64,000 bases of DNA, taken from contig JAZARR010000033.1 in NCBI GenBank assembly GCA_037389465.1, positions 1,588,501 through 1,652,500 on the forward strand. Reading direction: 5' to 3'. The translations under genes and the position numbers were made by a program. Positions 1 to 11,851 of the stretch are shown here, one piece after another. The DNA is from Baylisascaris procyonis (Eukaryota > Nematoda > Chromadorea > Rhabditida > Ascarididae). The notes under the pieces are model-generated. The model saw only the letters and a list, made by a program, of their open reading frames with translations, was not told the origin of the DNA and did not search any database. Position 1 is the stretch's first letter; each line of letters starts with the position of its first letter.

Positions 1-836
1 CGCTGATTTTCTTAGCGAAGTTCGCAAAGTTCTTTTTACTTTTACTTACTTCGCATAAGCGGGTAGGTTTCCACTTTTCCCACCTTCTTAGAAGAACTCC
101 GTTCCCCTTTAGAAATGTTTCTCTCCCTCTCCGAAATTTTTTAGAGATTGTCTTGTGAGTGATACGTATTAAAGAGTTCGCTATTGGAGCTTAAAACTGG
201 GGCGAATTCGCTTTCACCATCAGACAATTCCACCGCGGGTTTTGCATCCCAATAGTTTTCATCCAGATTGCGCAATTTCCGTTCCTCCCATCTTTCTCGC
301 CCTTGCCCCAGTGATAAGGTTTCGCCTGCAAAACTGAATTTTGACTGAGTGATTCGGATACAATCTGCTGTTTTTGATCTTAACTGATATTTCAGAGACG
401 TTGTTGAATTTTAAATGCCTTTTTTAACTGTTCACTTCCTCTTATGACATCAAAACACCGTAGCGATTTCGCTTGCTTTGTCGAAGACGTGGTGAAGTAG
501 TGGAAGTTCAACTTTAGGCAATATGCAATGATGGCGAGCATATTTTTAGCCATCATCTCCGCAAGAATAGTTCATAGCAAGATATATTTTTGGAAGAGGG
601 CATCTTGTGCAGTGTTATTGCTCTGTGTCTCTTATTTAATGTCTCCTAAATATTTTGTGTTGCTGCAGTTTCACTCATTTATTAAATGCAGTGTGTTGCG
701 TAACAGTACAGCCTCGTCACTGTACAATAAAGCATTGTGCCGTTTATTTACTTTTAACAAACTCTATTGCTAAATGAAGTAAAGGTTTGTTCATTTGAGA
801 CTCAGATTGTTCTCACTAACACAACTACCTTAAGAC
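1..836. other. Window-edge sequence, no gene resolved
   Basis: No reading frame here resembles a known protein. A good acceptor-like TTTCAG ends at 395 and all three frames after it close within about 35 bases. An AATAAA lies at 726-731. Together these could be the last exon and 3' UTR of a + strand gene that starts before the window, but the upstream part is not visible, so this stays a guess. Confidence 0.2.
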
Positions 837-1258
837 ATGACAGTGAGCGAAAATATCGGCGAGTTGGTAGTGAAAACGTTGTTCCAGCTTGAAAAGGCGT
901 TCTCGAGTACACCAGCACAAGTCATGAGCGAAGAAATTAAGTTCTATGAAAACGTTGATGAAACAGCAACAATGAATAAGAACATGTCTGATCGTGAGCC
1001 ATCGGAACCGTACGTCCCACAATCGGATACTGACAGCGTCCCACAATCGGATATTGACGACGTCGTACAGTCCGATACTGACAACAAAACGGTAAGCCAA
1101 ATTTTCGAGTACCTCTTCCCAGTGAAAGTTCAAGTCATCGGTTGGATTCACAGAACAGTGAGCCACCAACAGGATCATCAATAGCAGTTAGATATATACA
1201 CAAATGAATTTGCGTAGAATTTCGCATTCGCTGTTGATTCCCGCAGATGTTTGATTAG
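837..1258 (+). CDS. Possible small two-exon gene with acidic 8-residue repeat
   Basis: I do not recognise this protein. The model joins an 85-codon exon 837-1091 to a 3-codon exon 1247-1258 ending in TAG. The intron (1092-1246, 155 bp) has a strong GTAAGC donor and a CCCGCAG acceptor and keeps phase 0, giving 88 residues. If the intron is retained the frame runs on to 115 codons. The N-terminal part is ordinary mixed sequence with an amphipathic stretch (residues 5-22). The C-terminal part (about residues 60-83) is three copies of an 8-residue Pro/Val-Gln-Ser-Asp-Thr-Asp type repeat. There is no signal peptide or membrane segment. The opposite strand is also open because of the repeat, which weakens the case. 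No homology was available; treat as a candidate only. Confidence 0.3.
1014..1085 (+). repeat. 24-bp tandem repeat, three copies, in frame
   Basis: Three adjacent 24-bp units start at 1014, 1038 and 1062. Units 1 and 2 are nearly identical and unit 3 has several changes. The unit length is a multiple of three, so the repeat adds 8 residues per copy to the candidate protein at 837-1258 without breaking the frame. Confidence 0.8.
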
Positions 1259-4200
1259 CTAAACTTGTTATTTATAACGCAATATGCAAATAAGCGATTG
1301 TGCTTAATGATTACTACATGGGTATGCAAATGCTTGGCACAGCGTACTTTCACACACCGAAGAATGTAGGAAATGAACAGCACAAGACCTTTTAGAAAGC
1401 CTCGAAAATACATGCTTTTTTCAAACTATTTGCCCCTTCTTGGAATATTGCACATCTTCTCCTCTTTCAAAATCAGCCTTTCTTTGTAATGCACAATTTT
1501 TCGGAAGTTTTTTTCTGCTCGCCTAATCACTTCAACGTTTACTGAACGGTACTGGATCCGACTTACTATGCACGTAACAGTTGCTATACGTGGTTTTAAA
1601 ATCACCCGCTCTCGTTCGGCCAAACTGTACGAAGACATCATAATTGGCCCAGGTTAATGGGAGGCCTCAGGTTCGTCTTTTGATAGCTGGCAATTGTTTT
1701 GCTCTTAAACAAAGATTAATAAATCAAAAGAAACTTGCAAGATGAGCCCCAGCTATGGCCTCAAAAATCAGCTCCTTTAATCGCAAACTTTGCCGTTTTT
1801 ATAGCCTATGTTCGAAAATTTTCCCCTTAGTGGAGAATTTCTGGCTCCATTCTATGAAGCGGCATATGCTTTGCAACTCAAATTAGCTGTGTGAATGGGA
1901 TGAAATTCGGAGAACAGGTACGGAAATCGATGCTGTGTGCAAAACTCAATCCCATGAGCGTTGATTAGGCATTGCTAATATCCCGAAGTACTAAGTGATG
2001 AAGTGACTAGAACTCAGCGAATATTCCAAACTTTGCTAATGGAGTTTCCGAGCAAGAGGATGCCGGAATTGGTGTTTTTGAAAAATTTTCATTGCTAATC
2101 CCAAGGGCGGCGTTAGTCTGCTTATGCTCCTTGAGTGCACAAATTGACATCCAGCTTCATTATTGGCCGTCCTTAAACATGCAGATGTCAAAGGTTTGTT
2201 TTCGTCGAAATTTCATGCTTCAGACCTTGTGAGCAGTGTGGGTATGCTCACTGTCTAGCTGATGCTTGAGGACGTAATTTGTTCTAATCATTCGACTTTT
2301 GTGCAGAAACACAGCTGGAACCTGCCTCCAGTCCAGACCCTATCTCTTTCTCTCTTTTTCTTTCCCTTTCCTTCTCTCTTTCCCTTCCTTTTCTTCACAC
2401 ACTCATTTACTTTTCTAGAATAAAGTAAGGAAAGTTATATCCGCAATGCTACTATCCAAAAGGATTTTTCTTGCAAGAAGCAGTTTTATTTGTAAAGAAT
2501 CCACATATGTTTTATTATTTGCGAAAGAAAAAAAGCGACGAAATGAAATTTTGAAATTTTGCATAGAATTAAGAGTAGACGATGCGAACCTCCAGAAAAG
2601 CGCATCAGGGAAGCTACCGGAAGATGTGTTGTTAAAACAGTGTGCATAATGCATTCTCGCATGTCACCGAATACTCATATGAATCCACAGCAAAATAATT
2701 CCTTCTTTTCTCGCAGTTTGCTGAGTATATAAAAATAAACAAAGGCTTACTTCCAAACGAGCGAAAGCATGCAAACATATCCATTAACGCGCCATCCACA
2801 CATTCACGGCTGCACCATATTATAGACGAAAAGCGCAAGAATAAACGAAACTTTAGAGGATTTCAATTGATGGAATGAGGAAATATATCACGGGCTGTAT
2901 TCGGTTGGTGCCAAGTATTGTTCCGACACACTTAATTCATAGGAGTTCTATTGGAAGCACCTGGAATTCGAGCTGCAACGGGTGAATGGAATTGAATTTG
3001 GATTATGCGTGGAAAATTTGAACGTTTCAAAGTTTGAATCGCTGTCTTCTACACGGAGAATGTTACATACGATGCAACACAAGGTTGGACGCCGTAATCG
3101 GGCTCCAATACAAACAACATTTGCTTATATTGGGATGTGTCTTGCTTAGGAAGTTTGCTAAGAATGAATTATCGTTTTTAAAGACGTGATGATTGCAAAT
3201 ATACAATTCTTTTATTAATATTAGCAAAGGCCCAGATCACAATGAATGTGCCTAAGAGCCGTCTACACCGATTTGTTGTTGCATTCGAGCCTGCGCCTTT
3301 GTGTCAGTCGTGTGCTTGTTTGGTTTGGTTGCGCCACTTAGTTGATCGCATTTTTGTCGCTCCGGCTACGTGTTGCAGGTTTTGTGGATTAATGGGGATG
3401 GGTATTCAAGTTGTTAGGCTGCAAATATCTAGAGCTTGTTTTGCTTATCTTTCAATGCAGTGACCTGTCCGGAAGTTTCTGTGAGTATGCGAAATGAGAG
3501 ACTAGACTACAACAGGAGGATTTTTTCCTGCTAGTGTCGTGAAGTGACGACCGCACTGCGGAGCCTTATATAGCAAGATGTGTTTAACGGTAAGAAAGTA
3601 GTTCACATGAGCGTTGAACAAGTAGGGAAAGACATCTCAGGTTGAGTGAAGGTTTACTTCGCTGCATGCTGTTTGCGCCCTTCATCTGCAGTATTTTCCA
3701 CTATTCCGTTGTCTTGTAACATACTGATATTGTTTACACGATCAGTCTCAGTGATGCCAACCATACGGCATTAGTCTTCCTCTACTTTTGAAGTGTCGTC
3801 TAGACTTCTTTGAGGGAATGTCAAAATTCCGGACTCCCTCCTTTACCTAGTTGAGGTCATTGAGCTCCTTCATCTCTTCCTTATTCCATCCTTTCGGCCT
3901 TAAAAGAAAGAAAACGTGAGTAAATTTTTGAATACGCCACGAAAAGGCGATATGGAGAGGGCACATCATAGGTGAAATGACTCCTATAGTGAAGTTGCGT
4001 GGTTTTCGTCAAAGGAAGAAAGGTTACTCGATGTCACCATTTGTTTTGCTCTACAAATGCTTACGTCATGGACCCATAATATAGGACATTACAGCCACTG
4101 ACACTCGTTTCATTAGGCACTCTTGCTTTACCGCTATATTTAAGCTAGGAAAGTTGTGGCTAGGAAACGCGGAGATGCCACTGCCTTCAGATACCTCCAT

Positions 4201-5339
4201 CGATGGCCGTTCATTTATTTCGGATGTGTTAAAGTGTGCTCTCTCACTGCAGTTTATCTCCTAGAGCGGCATTGATGTATTTAGCTGTTTCTTTGTGAGA
4301 TACAGATTCAGATTCTGAAGGACAAACTCACCTGTTCCCACGAAAATGTCCAAGTAAAGAAGAGGGCAACGACTAACACACGATTAATTTGTCATAATAA
4401 AAGGGATCAAAAGGTTTCAACAGGGGTTCCTTGACTTTCGTGAAAGAGGTGGTGCACTCTGCTGGAGTTTAAAGAAGGGGATGATTCCTCGATGTACTTC
4501 TGAAACAGGGGTCGCTAAAGCGCGAGACGACAGACAGCGCGGGGAAGTTGACAGAGATGCGGAGCGAGCGAGATGTCTGTGCAATGTATAGCGTCGGCTT
4601 CCAGATCACAGGAAATCGGAGGGCCCGGAGAGGATCCGGAGACCTCCAGGGATGTCTTCCGAGAATTCGACACTTAGCGTGTGTTAATTGCTCACCCGAC
4701 ACACCCCGGCGAGAGACTCCTACTTGCTTTTTTCTCACGTTCGCATCACAGTCTTTTTTTTAGACGAAAGCAGTTGCTAGGATGTTTCACGACACAATCC
4801 ACGCAGGTCTATATCTGACAAAAGAATTTAACTTTAGTGGCGGTAGTGCAAGAGGAAGTGTTCTAGTAATGTCATATTATCGCAAGAGCGTGAAGTGCTT
4901 TTGGACAAGTGGTGGTGGTAGTGAGGGGGGGGGAGGAGGTGGAGAAAGGAAGGATTGTATCGCTAAAATACTTTTTGAGAATGACTGTACTCGGGTAATA
5001 TAGCACCAATCTCCTTGTTTAGCACCTGCAATACCATAGTGCTGTAACGTATTAAAACTTCAGCACCGGCCAAAGAAACATTTTCCGCTTTGCTTGCGTT
5101 TTGTACGCGAATCGAAAGTATCTCTTTTCCAGAATTATGTGAAATGCCGAGTTCAGGCTTTTATGGTTTTATATAAACAATGAACCATTTGAACAATGAA
5201 CCATAGGCCATTTATATAAACATCGAACAGTTGCGACGACAGAGCAAACTTCAAGCAGCATGCTTTGAAATGAATACAAATGCCTAAAAAGCAAATGGCC
5301 TATGTTATATTAGTATAATAGTTTGTTTTTTTTTTTGGA
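1259..5339. other. Non-coding stretch, no gene recognised
   Basis: Only short, low-quality frames occur and none shows a recognisable domain. Noted items: two ATGCAAAT octamers (1284-1291, 1324-1331), a CT-rich tract near 2340-2400, a locally GC-rich block at about 4510-4700 open on both strands without a convincing exon structure, and a G9 run at 4925-4933. Around 5140-5310 short sequence blocks recur (a segment near 5147-5158 is also found at the tip of the fold-back at 5341-5421; AAATGGCCTATG near 5293 is the inverse of a segment near 5205), suggesting old mobile-element debris. Confidence 0.4.
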
Positions 5340-5340
5340 T

Positions 5341-5421
5341 ATGACCTTGTAATGCGTCGAGTACAGATGGAAATGCCGAGTTCAGGCATTTCCATCTGTA
5401 CTCGACGCATTACATGGTCAT
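5341..5421. repeat. Near-perfect 37-bp fold-back (MITE-like)
   Basis: The arms 5341-5377 and 5385-5421 are inverse complements with one mismatch, separated by a 7-base loop (GAGTTCA). Pairing continues outwards imperfectly (GGAT against ATAACC, and a T-run that interrupts a further block AATAGTTTG against CAACTATT), so the original element was probably about 130 bp. It has no coding capacity. A perfect hairpin of this size is typical of a non-autonomous fold-back transposon; a target-site duplication was not identified. Confidence 0.75.
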
Positions 5422-8400
5422 AACCAACTATTATTTTCATATATTTGCTTGTTGATAAATGGCTATATGGAAGGGGCATTACTTTATCAACATAAAATTT
5501 GTTTATTTTAATATGCAATATGATAATAGAAAAAATATTCGGATGTTGCAAACGTTAAAAGAAGCCTGAACCGAAATGAGGAATCAAGTCTTAAATTTGT
5601 GGCTATACCTAGAGGGGGTTGTAATCATTCCGGTGCCAAAAGAAGTTATTTTAACAGCACAAGTGGCTGCATAGGCATATAGCTAAGGATGTGTTTTACC
5701 GGCATTAGTGCATTTGAGTTTCCAGTAGCATCGAAGGGAAAAGTGGAAGAAGAGATGCTACCACTGAGAAAGCCAAACCCACATCGGTCTTGCCCATTGC
5801 TACGCGTTCTTTTTGTTCCCCGTGCGGAACATGATTTACTTGAGAAGCAATATGGCCTTTGTTCTATCTGCAAATCAGTGAATTCGCCACTCGTGTTATG
5901 GTTTCATGTCTTCTTGTAAAACATAGACACAGTTCCAACTGCCACTACAGTTAGGGATGTCGCAATCATTTGCGCATCATATTGTGCCGAGCATTTATCG
6001 GTCACATATCAAAAATTTCGAAATGAAGGCGTGCATTTGCTCATAGATATCAAAAACGTGTCTCATACCCTGGTGAAACTGTTAGAATCCAAGCTGAAAA
6101 TGTCTGCGGCGCAAGTGTCTTATAATGAGAAACACGGAGATTGCCTAAGGCGAGTAATCGTGCAATTAAATTTGAGTTAGCGAGGAATCAGCTGGCGTAG
6201 GGTGTTTGTTGGACGGCCACCATTTTATGCATCTTTGCATTTTATTTTTATGCATTTTTTGGTGATAATCATTTGTTTTTCAACAGCGATATTTTAATGA
6301 ATCCGTATATCGCACCATTTGTTGATTGCTTCCTGAATTATATATGATTCTTACAATATACAAAATCTTGCGTCGAAAATAAGTAATTGAAGTTTATAGG
6401 AAAGTGCATAAAGCAGAGGGCAATGAAATCGTTCGACTGAATAATCGAGACGAATTCGAGGAATCTAGACAAACTTTCTTGGTGAATGCTGACTTATCAA
6501 AGTTTTCCTCACAGTTTCATCGTTTATAATCCATTGGCAATCCATTTCTTGAATAGTTTCAACGAAGTGAAAGTTGATGAGTTTCGATTGGGGTTCTTTT
6601 TGCGTTAATTGCTGCGCATATTTGCATAACTGTTTATACATACCACTCGATTACTAGTACTTTTTTCGTTGTTAAGGATTCTAGTTAAATTTTTTTATCC
6701 ATCAGCACTTGCCATTATTCAAGCTTAGAAGCACAATTGAAAGATTTATATAAAGGGCGATGTAGCATAGTCTAGCCCAAATGGAGGCTGCTGAATCTCG
6801 ATCACACTTGAAGGAACTTCTTGCAAGTTGAAGCACGCTTATCTTTTTCGGTAGTTTCTGGCGTTTAATGCTGTTGAAAGAATGTGCTTCATCTTAGTTG
6901 GAAGACCTTCTTTTGGATGAGTGACGCCGATAAATTAATGTATATTGGTCGTTTATCTGACAAGGATGGCCTTAATTGCATCATGGGTTTCATTAAGAGA
7001 CATGTTCTTTTTGCATTCATGAAGTTGCAGATCGATCCTCTTTCTGCTCGCTTCAGCAGATTTCATCGAGAAAATTGCATTTTAGGCATTCTTATAGTTC
7101 ATGAAGATCCAAACTAAGGTCTGAGCGTTTCTAAATACAAAAAGGAATGTGTGCTGCGATAGGTTAGAAGGTTTTTTCTGCTTTGGAAGCAATCAACGCA
7201 TCACCTCAGCAGGTTCACAAGGGAATCTATTCTTGGTGGAGAATATGTAGAAAATTTTTGACCTTTTTATAATAATTGATTCGTCAAACTATTTTCATCG
7301 CATTCGTGATTGGCGTGAGACATTACAAGCTTGTTTTTCATTTCTCTAGGAAGGTGATTGATTATTAAAAGTGTACAAAGGATTGTTTGTAGTTTCATTG
7401 CTTCGTGAGAAGTGTTCTTTACATTTGGCATTAATAGGATCAATTTGCAGTTTTGCTCTGTATCCTGTGATGAGTGCTATCTTTTGGTAGTTGAAATGAT
7501 AAGGGGGATGCTTCGATTTTTTGCTTTAAAAGTTTGTTGTATGTGGGGCCGTATAGAGCTGCAGGGGGACAAACGAGATGAAAGATCAGTCCTTCTATAT
7601 TGTTTATCGAAAAGGAGACTTGTCACAGACTGAGCATTATGGGGAAAAGTGATGAACGGGAAGGTAGTTATTGACCTTTTCAATTTGCATATTAATATAT
7701 ATGTGTGCGTATAGAAGTACATATGTAGATGAAGGTGAAGTAATTGAGTACCTTTTTTGATCACTCTGACACGCTCAATAGTTCCAACATTCATTCTTTT
7801 AGAGGAATGGGCATCATACTAAAGGTCGCGAATATATGTTGGAGAGGAGGAATGTTTTGCAATAATCCGTAAGCGCCAACAATTGTCAAGGAAGTTTCGG
7901 GAAAATGATCTGAATATGAAGTATTTCTGGTGACATTCCTTGCGCATTTAAGGAAGGTCCGTAAAGGGAGACATGCGGTGTGTACCTGTTGCACCTAGTG
8001 AGAAGGAAGAATTGGCACATTATTGCAGTTTAGACTTAAAGTAAACTTGGCAGGTCATTAGAGAGTAGCAACTCATAATAAAAAATTTAAAAAATGTATA
8101 CAATTCGTTTAATCACCGAACGTCAAAAATGTCGAGTAAAAAAAGTTTTAAATGATGGGAAAATATTATAGATAAATGGAAAAAAAATGGTTGCTAGCAG
8201 ATTGTTTTGGAGTTTGATCAGCTGATTGTGCACTTGTAATCAGTGGAATGCAACTGGTGTTTTATACGAGATCACGTGAATTTTCCAAATGATGACGTCA
8301 TTTTGCACTATCAGGGATGTACTTCTCATTTCGCTTATTAAAATCTAGACTCATAGAGAAATTTCTATGCGAAATATTGCTTCAGTTGAAAGTCTCAATT

Positions 8401-11379
8401 GATAAAGTTTTTTTTGAAGTTCTTAAATTTGACTTCATTTTCCTATAGTATTTCCGATGAAGTTGTGGTCAGTCGAACTCATTTCATCCTCTACCATGTG
8501 TAGAATGGAATGAGCTTCGCTGTGATAGTGAAGAGCGAAAATTAGAATGGTGGGACGCGGTAGCGTGGCGAGCAATTGCCCATTTTTTGTGTTCGATCGA
8601 TTGTCGATTGCTCGGGTGCAATGTGCCTACAGACTCGTTGTATTGCTTGCTTTTGTCGTTTACACACTTTATTATATTATTCCTGCTCTTCGCGCTTTAT
8701 TCTTCATTCAAGCACAAACCTCACCTCTATATACCTTTATTTAGTTACCTTATTCGCTTAACGCTTTCAATGCTGCTCCCTTTATTTCGAGTGCACTCTT
8801 CGCCGTTATGTCTCGTCGTGTCTATTGTCACTTTGCCATACACTATTTGTTTGGCTGAGTTCGTTACTTACCCCATGCTATATCAGGTTTCTAATTCTTA
8901 CACCTCAGTAATGATTCGGAACTTACCTTATACGCCATTGAAATCATCATTGTTTTTAGTGCTTCTTTGATGACGTCAGCTTATTGAGCTGACTTGTTGT
9001 GAAGCATCGCTGTTTATGGAGTGCGAATTATTTCGACTACAAGTGTTTTTCGATGTGCCTGAACAGAAATTAGACTTGTGACCATAGTGTATCCTTTCAA
9101 TGCGTCATGTGATATGGCTGGTGACTATTGTGCATTCTCGAATAGTCTTTTTACATGTGCGGAGACGATGTGGCCGATGCACTGCGCTGCCCCTGGAAGT
9201 GATCCACGGATGTTGGCTGCATTCCTTAATGAAGTTGTTGTAAAGAAATTCTTGCGCGAATGCATTATCTGTCACTCGGGTCTATGTGCACCCTTCTCAG
9301 TAGTTGCATCGATCCATAGTTTTCTATTCTTTTCGAGAGAAAGAAATTGCCATAGTCGAAGAAAACCTATTCATGTATCGTTCTTGTTCAGTTCGCTATG
9401 CATTTAAGGGAATCGAATGAAATTTGCATAGTTAACACCAGACCCGTTTCGAGACACTAATTCTAATAAAGTTTATAGACGGGGTGTGGGTGACTTCGGA
9501 GCCAATTCCTCTTGAAATTCGTTTGCACATTTAATTTATACTTCATTAAACGATCGATCTTAGTATCATATATTAAAGAGTGTCTTTAGATCAGGAGACT
9601 GAATTTGTAGAGAATTGTGATCCCAAAGTAGTCCTATCACTGTCGTGTACCCATCCTTGTTATAGCTCCCTGGTGCGAATGTTAAATACAGCCGTTATTA
9701 TTCAGGCAGTTGGACATATTCGACCTCTCCACTGGAATTTTCCCACCTTTTTCGTTGCATTCTATAAATTTGGCATACTGCCGTCAACGTTTGTGAGTTG
9801 GAGTGAAGCAATTTAAAAACTTTAGTCGCTTTTTTTGTTATGTCATTTTTCGAAGGTGAAGATGAGCATTTTGATTGGTCGGACAGGAAGGTTGTCAACG
9901 TGAGGAAGAATTTGAATTTTTGAACCCATCGATGGGCGGTATCTTCACTGCTGTCTTCTTAGAGATGCTAAACGCATCATCAAGCTTCATCACCAAAAGA
10001 ATTTCAACTGGAAATTGTTGTAACAATATTTTCGCTCAATTTGCAGTTTTAATGACAACAATTTTTTTGCACAAAAAGAACGCACATCATTGTAGTTGAT
10101 CATTTGAAGAAGGTGCGCAGGCAATAAACGCGAGCACAATACAATAAACGTAGTTTGTGTGAAGTGCACATAATGGCAACATTTTACTGCAACGAGTAAC
10201 TTTCATGTGTTCATTTTTTGACTCGGTCGGTATGGGTGGATGTCTTTGCAAATCGATATCTTTCAAAATAAATCGCTTTCTTTGCACAGTAAAGGATATT
10301 TTCTTATTGCTGTATCCAATTTTACAACGTGTTCACTGCGATAGCATTCGATTGCACAGCAGAAACCGATGCGATCACTTTTTACATCTATAAAAGACAG
10401 ATGAGAAAAGATGATTAACCCAGAAATGGTGAAATCATTGGTATATGTTCAATGTGAGATCGACTGAAGGTAAAATAGTTTGCTTTGTAAGTTTTATATG
10501 AGTTATTAATTGCTTCAGGTGTTTCGAATCGTCACTACACCTTTCAAATTGTAATAACTAAATCGAAGATATGTGTGAAAATATTTTGAGTTATTGTAGG
10601 CAGGAGAGACATTGAAAAGGGAACCATTTAGGAGTTTGCTAATGTGATTCTTCAGAGAGGATATCTTATTTAAGCGTTTGCCTACGACCCCTTCAATCCC
10701 TTCTCTAGCTAATCTGCTAACCTTCCTTCTCACAAACTTTTTGTTGTTCTCCCATTTCATTGATTCAACGTATCGTAGCAGTAGTCTATTCTCTGCACTT
10801 ACACGCATTAACGTCACTTGTTTTTCTATTCACAAATCCATTTCCTTGTAAGTGCGTCGTGCGGTGCATTAATTAATGTTTTCAAGTACACAAACAGCCG
10901 TTTGATTTTGTTTGAACAGACCATATCGAAAGGCAGTGTGTTATTATGAGAGAGCAGCTAGTGCGCTAAGCGAAAATTAGATACACCTGAGAAGTGGAGC
11001 GCCGAAACCATCGATAGGCTCGCTAGAGATTTCCGGTGGTGCGTTACATTGGAAATTCAAATGCATAGATAAAGAACACCGACTACAGGAGAAGCATCTT
11101 TGTGCTTGTCGTTGCATTGCACTGCTAAGCGCTTTCGTCGAAGGTTTTATATGCAAAATGTCAGTTCACTTCGATTCGTGAACACAAACTTTGGAAGGTT
11201 AGTATATTTCTTCCCTTCTCTCTTACCTGAAACTTTGAAAATAACTATACCAGTGAAACGTTGATTGCTTTACGTTTCTTTATTTGTTCAGTGAATGATT
11301 GAGCGAAAAATGCGCATTCGAATGTGTGTTACGTAATCTTTTTGTGTTTTCTATGCTGCAATGATAGAAATGTTCTTCA
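5422..11379. other. Non-coding upstream region of nrbp, no gene recognised
   Basis: The longest frames here are a 127-codon frame at 8587-8970, a 109-codon frame at 9078-9407 and a 100-codon minus-strand frame at 10515-10817. None has a recognisable domain or paired splice sites I trust. The + strand is rich in G and T, like the introns of nrbp further on, so part of it might be transcribed as an untranslated leader or first intron of that gene. ATTTGCAT octamers occur at 6620, 7683 and 9423. Confidence 0.4.
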
Positions 11380-11851
11380 GAAGCGGTCATCCGAGGGCCG
11401 TTTCATAACCAACGACTGAGGCGCATTTGGGCCACTTGGCGGCAAGACAGCTGTCGACAACAGCCTTCATAGGTTGTTTTTTCTCGTCTTTGGCTCTCTT
11501 CTTTGGAAGTGGAAAATTTGCATATTGCAAGAGCGTATGAATGAGAGGAGCGACGCTTAGCGCTGAACGCTGTCGCTTCTCGTTCGTGCATTGCACTGCG
11601 TCGTGTTCTTCTTCACAAGCACGCTCGTCGCCCGCCTATATTCCGGATCGGTGTGCTGTCCACCGGAGCAGTTCAGTGCTTTGGGGTGATTTGGGCGGCG
11701 GGCGCTCGCGCCGAGCACGCGGCTCTCTACGTGCCACCGTTTCTCACTATCGGGCCATCTCTACTCGGGTGAATTATTCGTTTGAGAACGTTGCTAAACT
11801 GCTGCTATTTGTGCATTCACTGATTCCGTTAATAACGTCATCGGAGTTGTA
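11380..11851 (+). promoter_or_regulatory. CpG-rich promoter/5' UTR of nrbp
   Basis: This block is clearly richer in G, C and CpG than the sequence around it, with the densest part at about 11560-11760 (including GGGCGGCGGGCGCTCGCGCC). It runs directly into the start codon at 11852. The position and composition fit the core promoter and 5' untranslated region of the pseudokinase gene. No TATA box or spliced-leader acceptor (TTTTCAG) lies just before the ATG, so the transcription start is not fixed. Confidence 0.5.

Noticed and set aside
4085..4400. Minus-strand segment reading LLYLDIFVG...LYLTKKQ, resembling the LPFLDVLV..VYRKPT motif of Penelope-like retroelements.
   Set aside because: Only one short, loose match; the sequence before and after it does not follow the expected order of conserved blocks.
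8587..8970. 127-codon hydrophobic + strand frame with overlapping frames in the other phases.
   Set aside because: T-rich DNA translates to Phe/Leu/Ser in all three frames here; no start context or splice structure supports a membrane protein.
10515..10817. 100-codon Lys/Arg-rich minus-strand frame upstream of nrbp.
   Set aside because: Amphipathic and plausible in composition, but it has no paired splice sites, domain or homologue that I can name.
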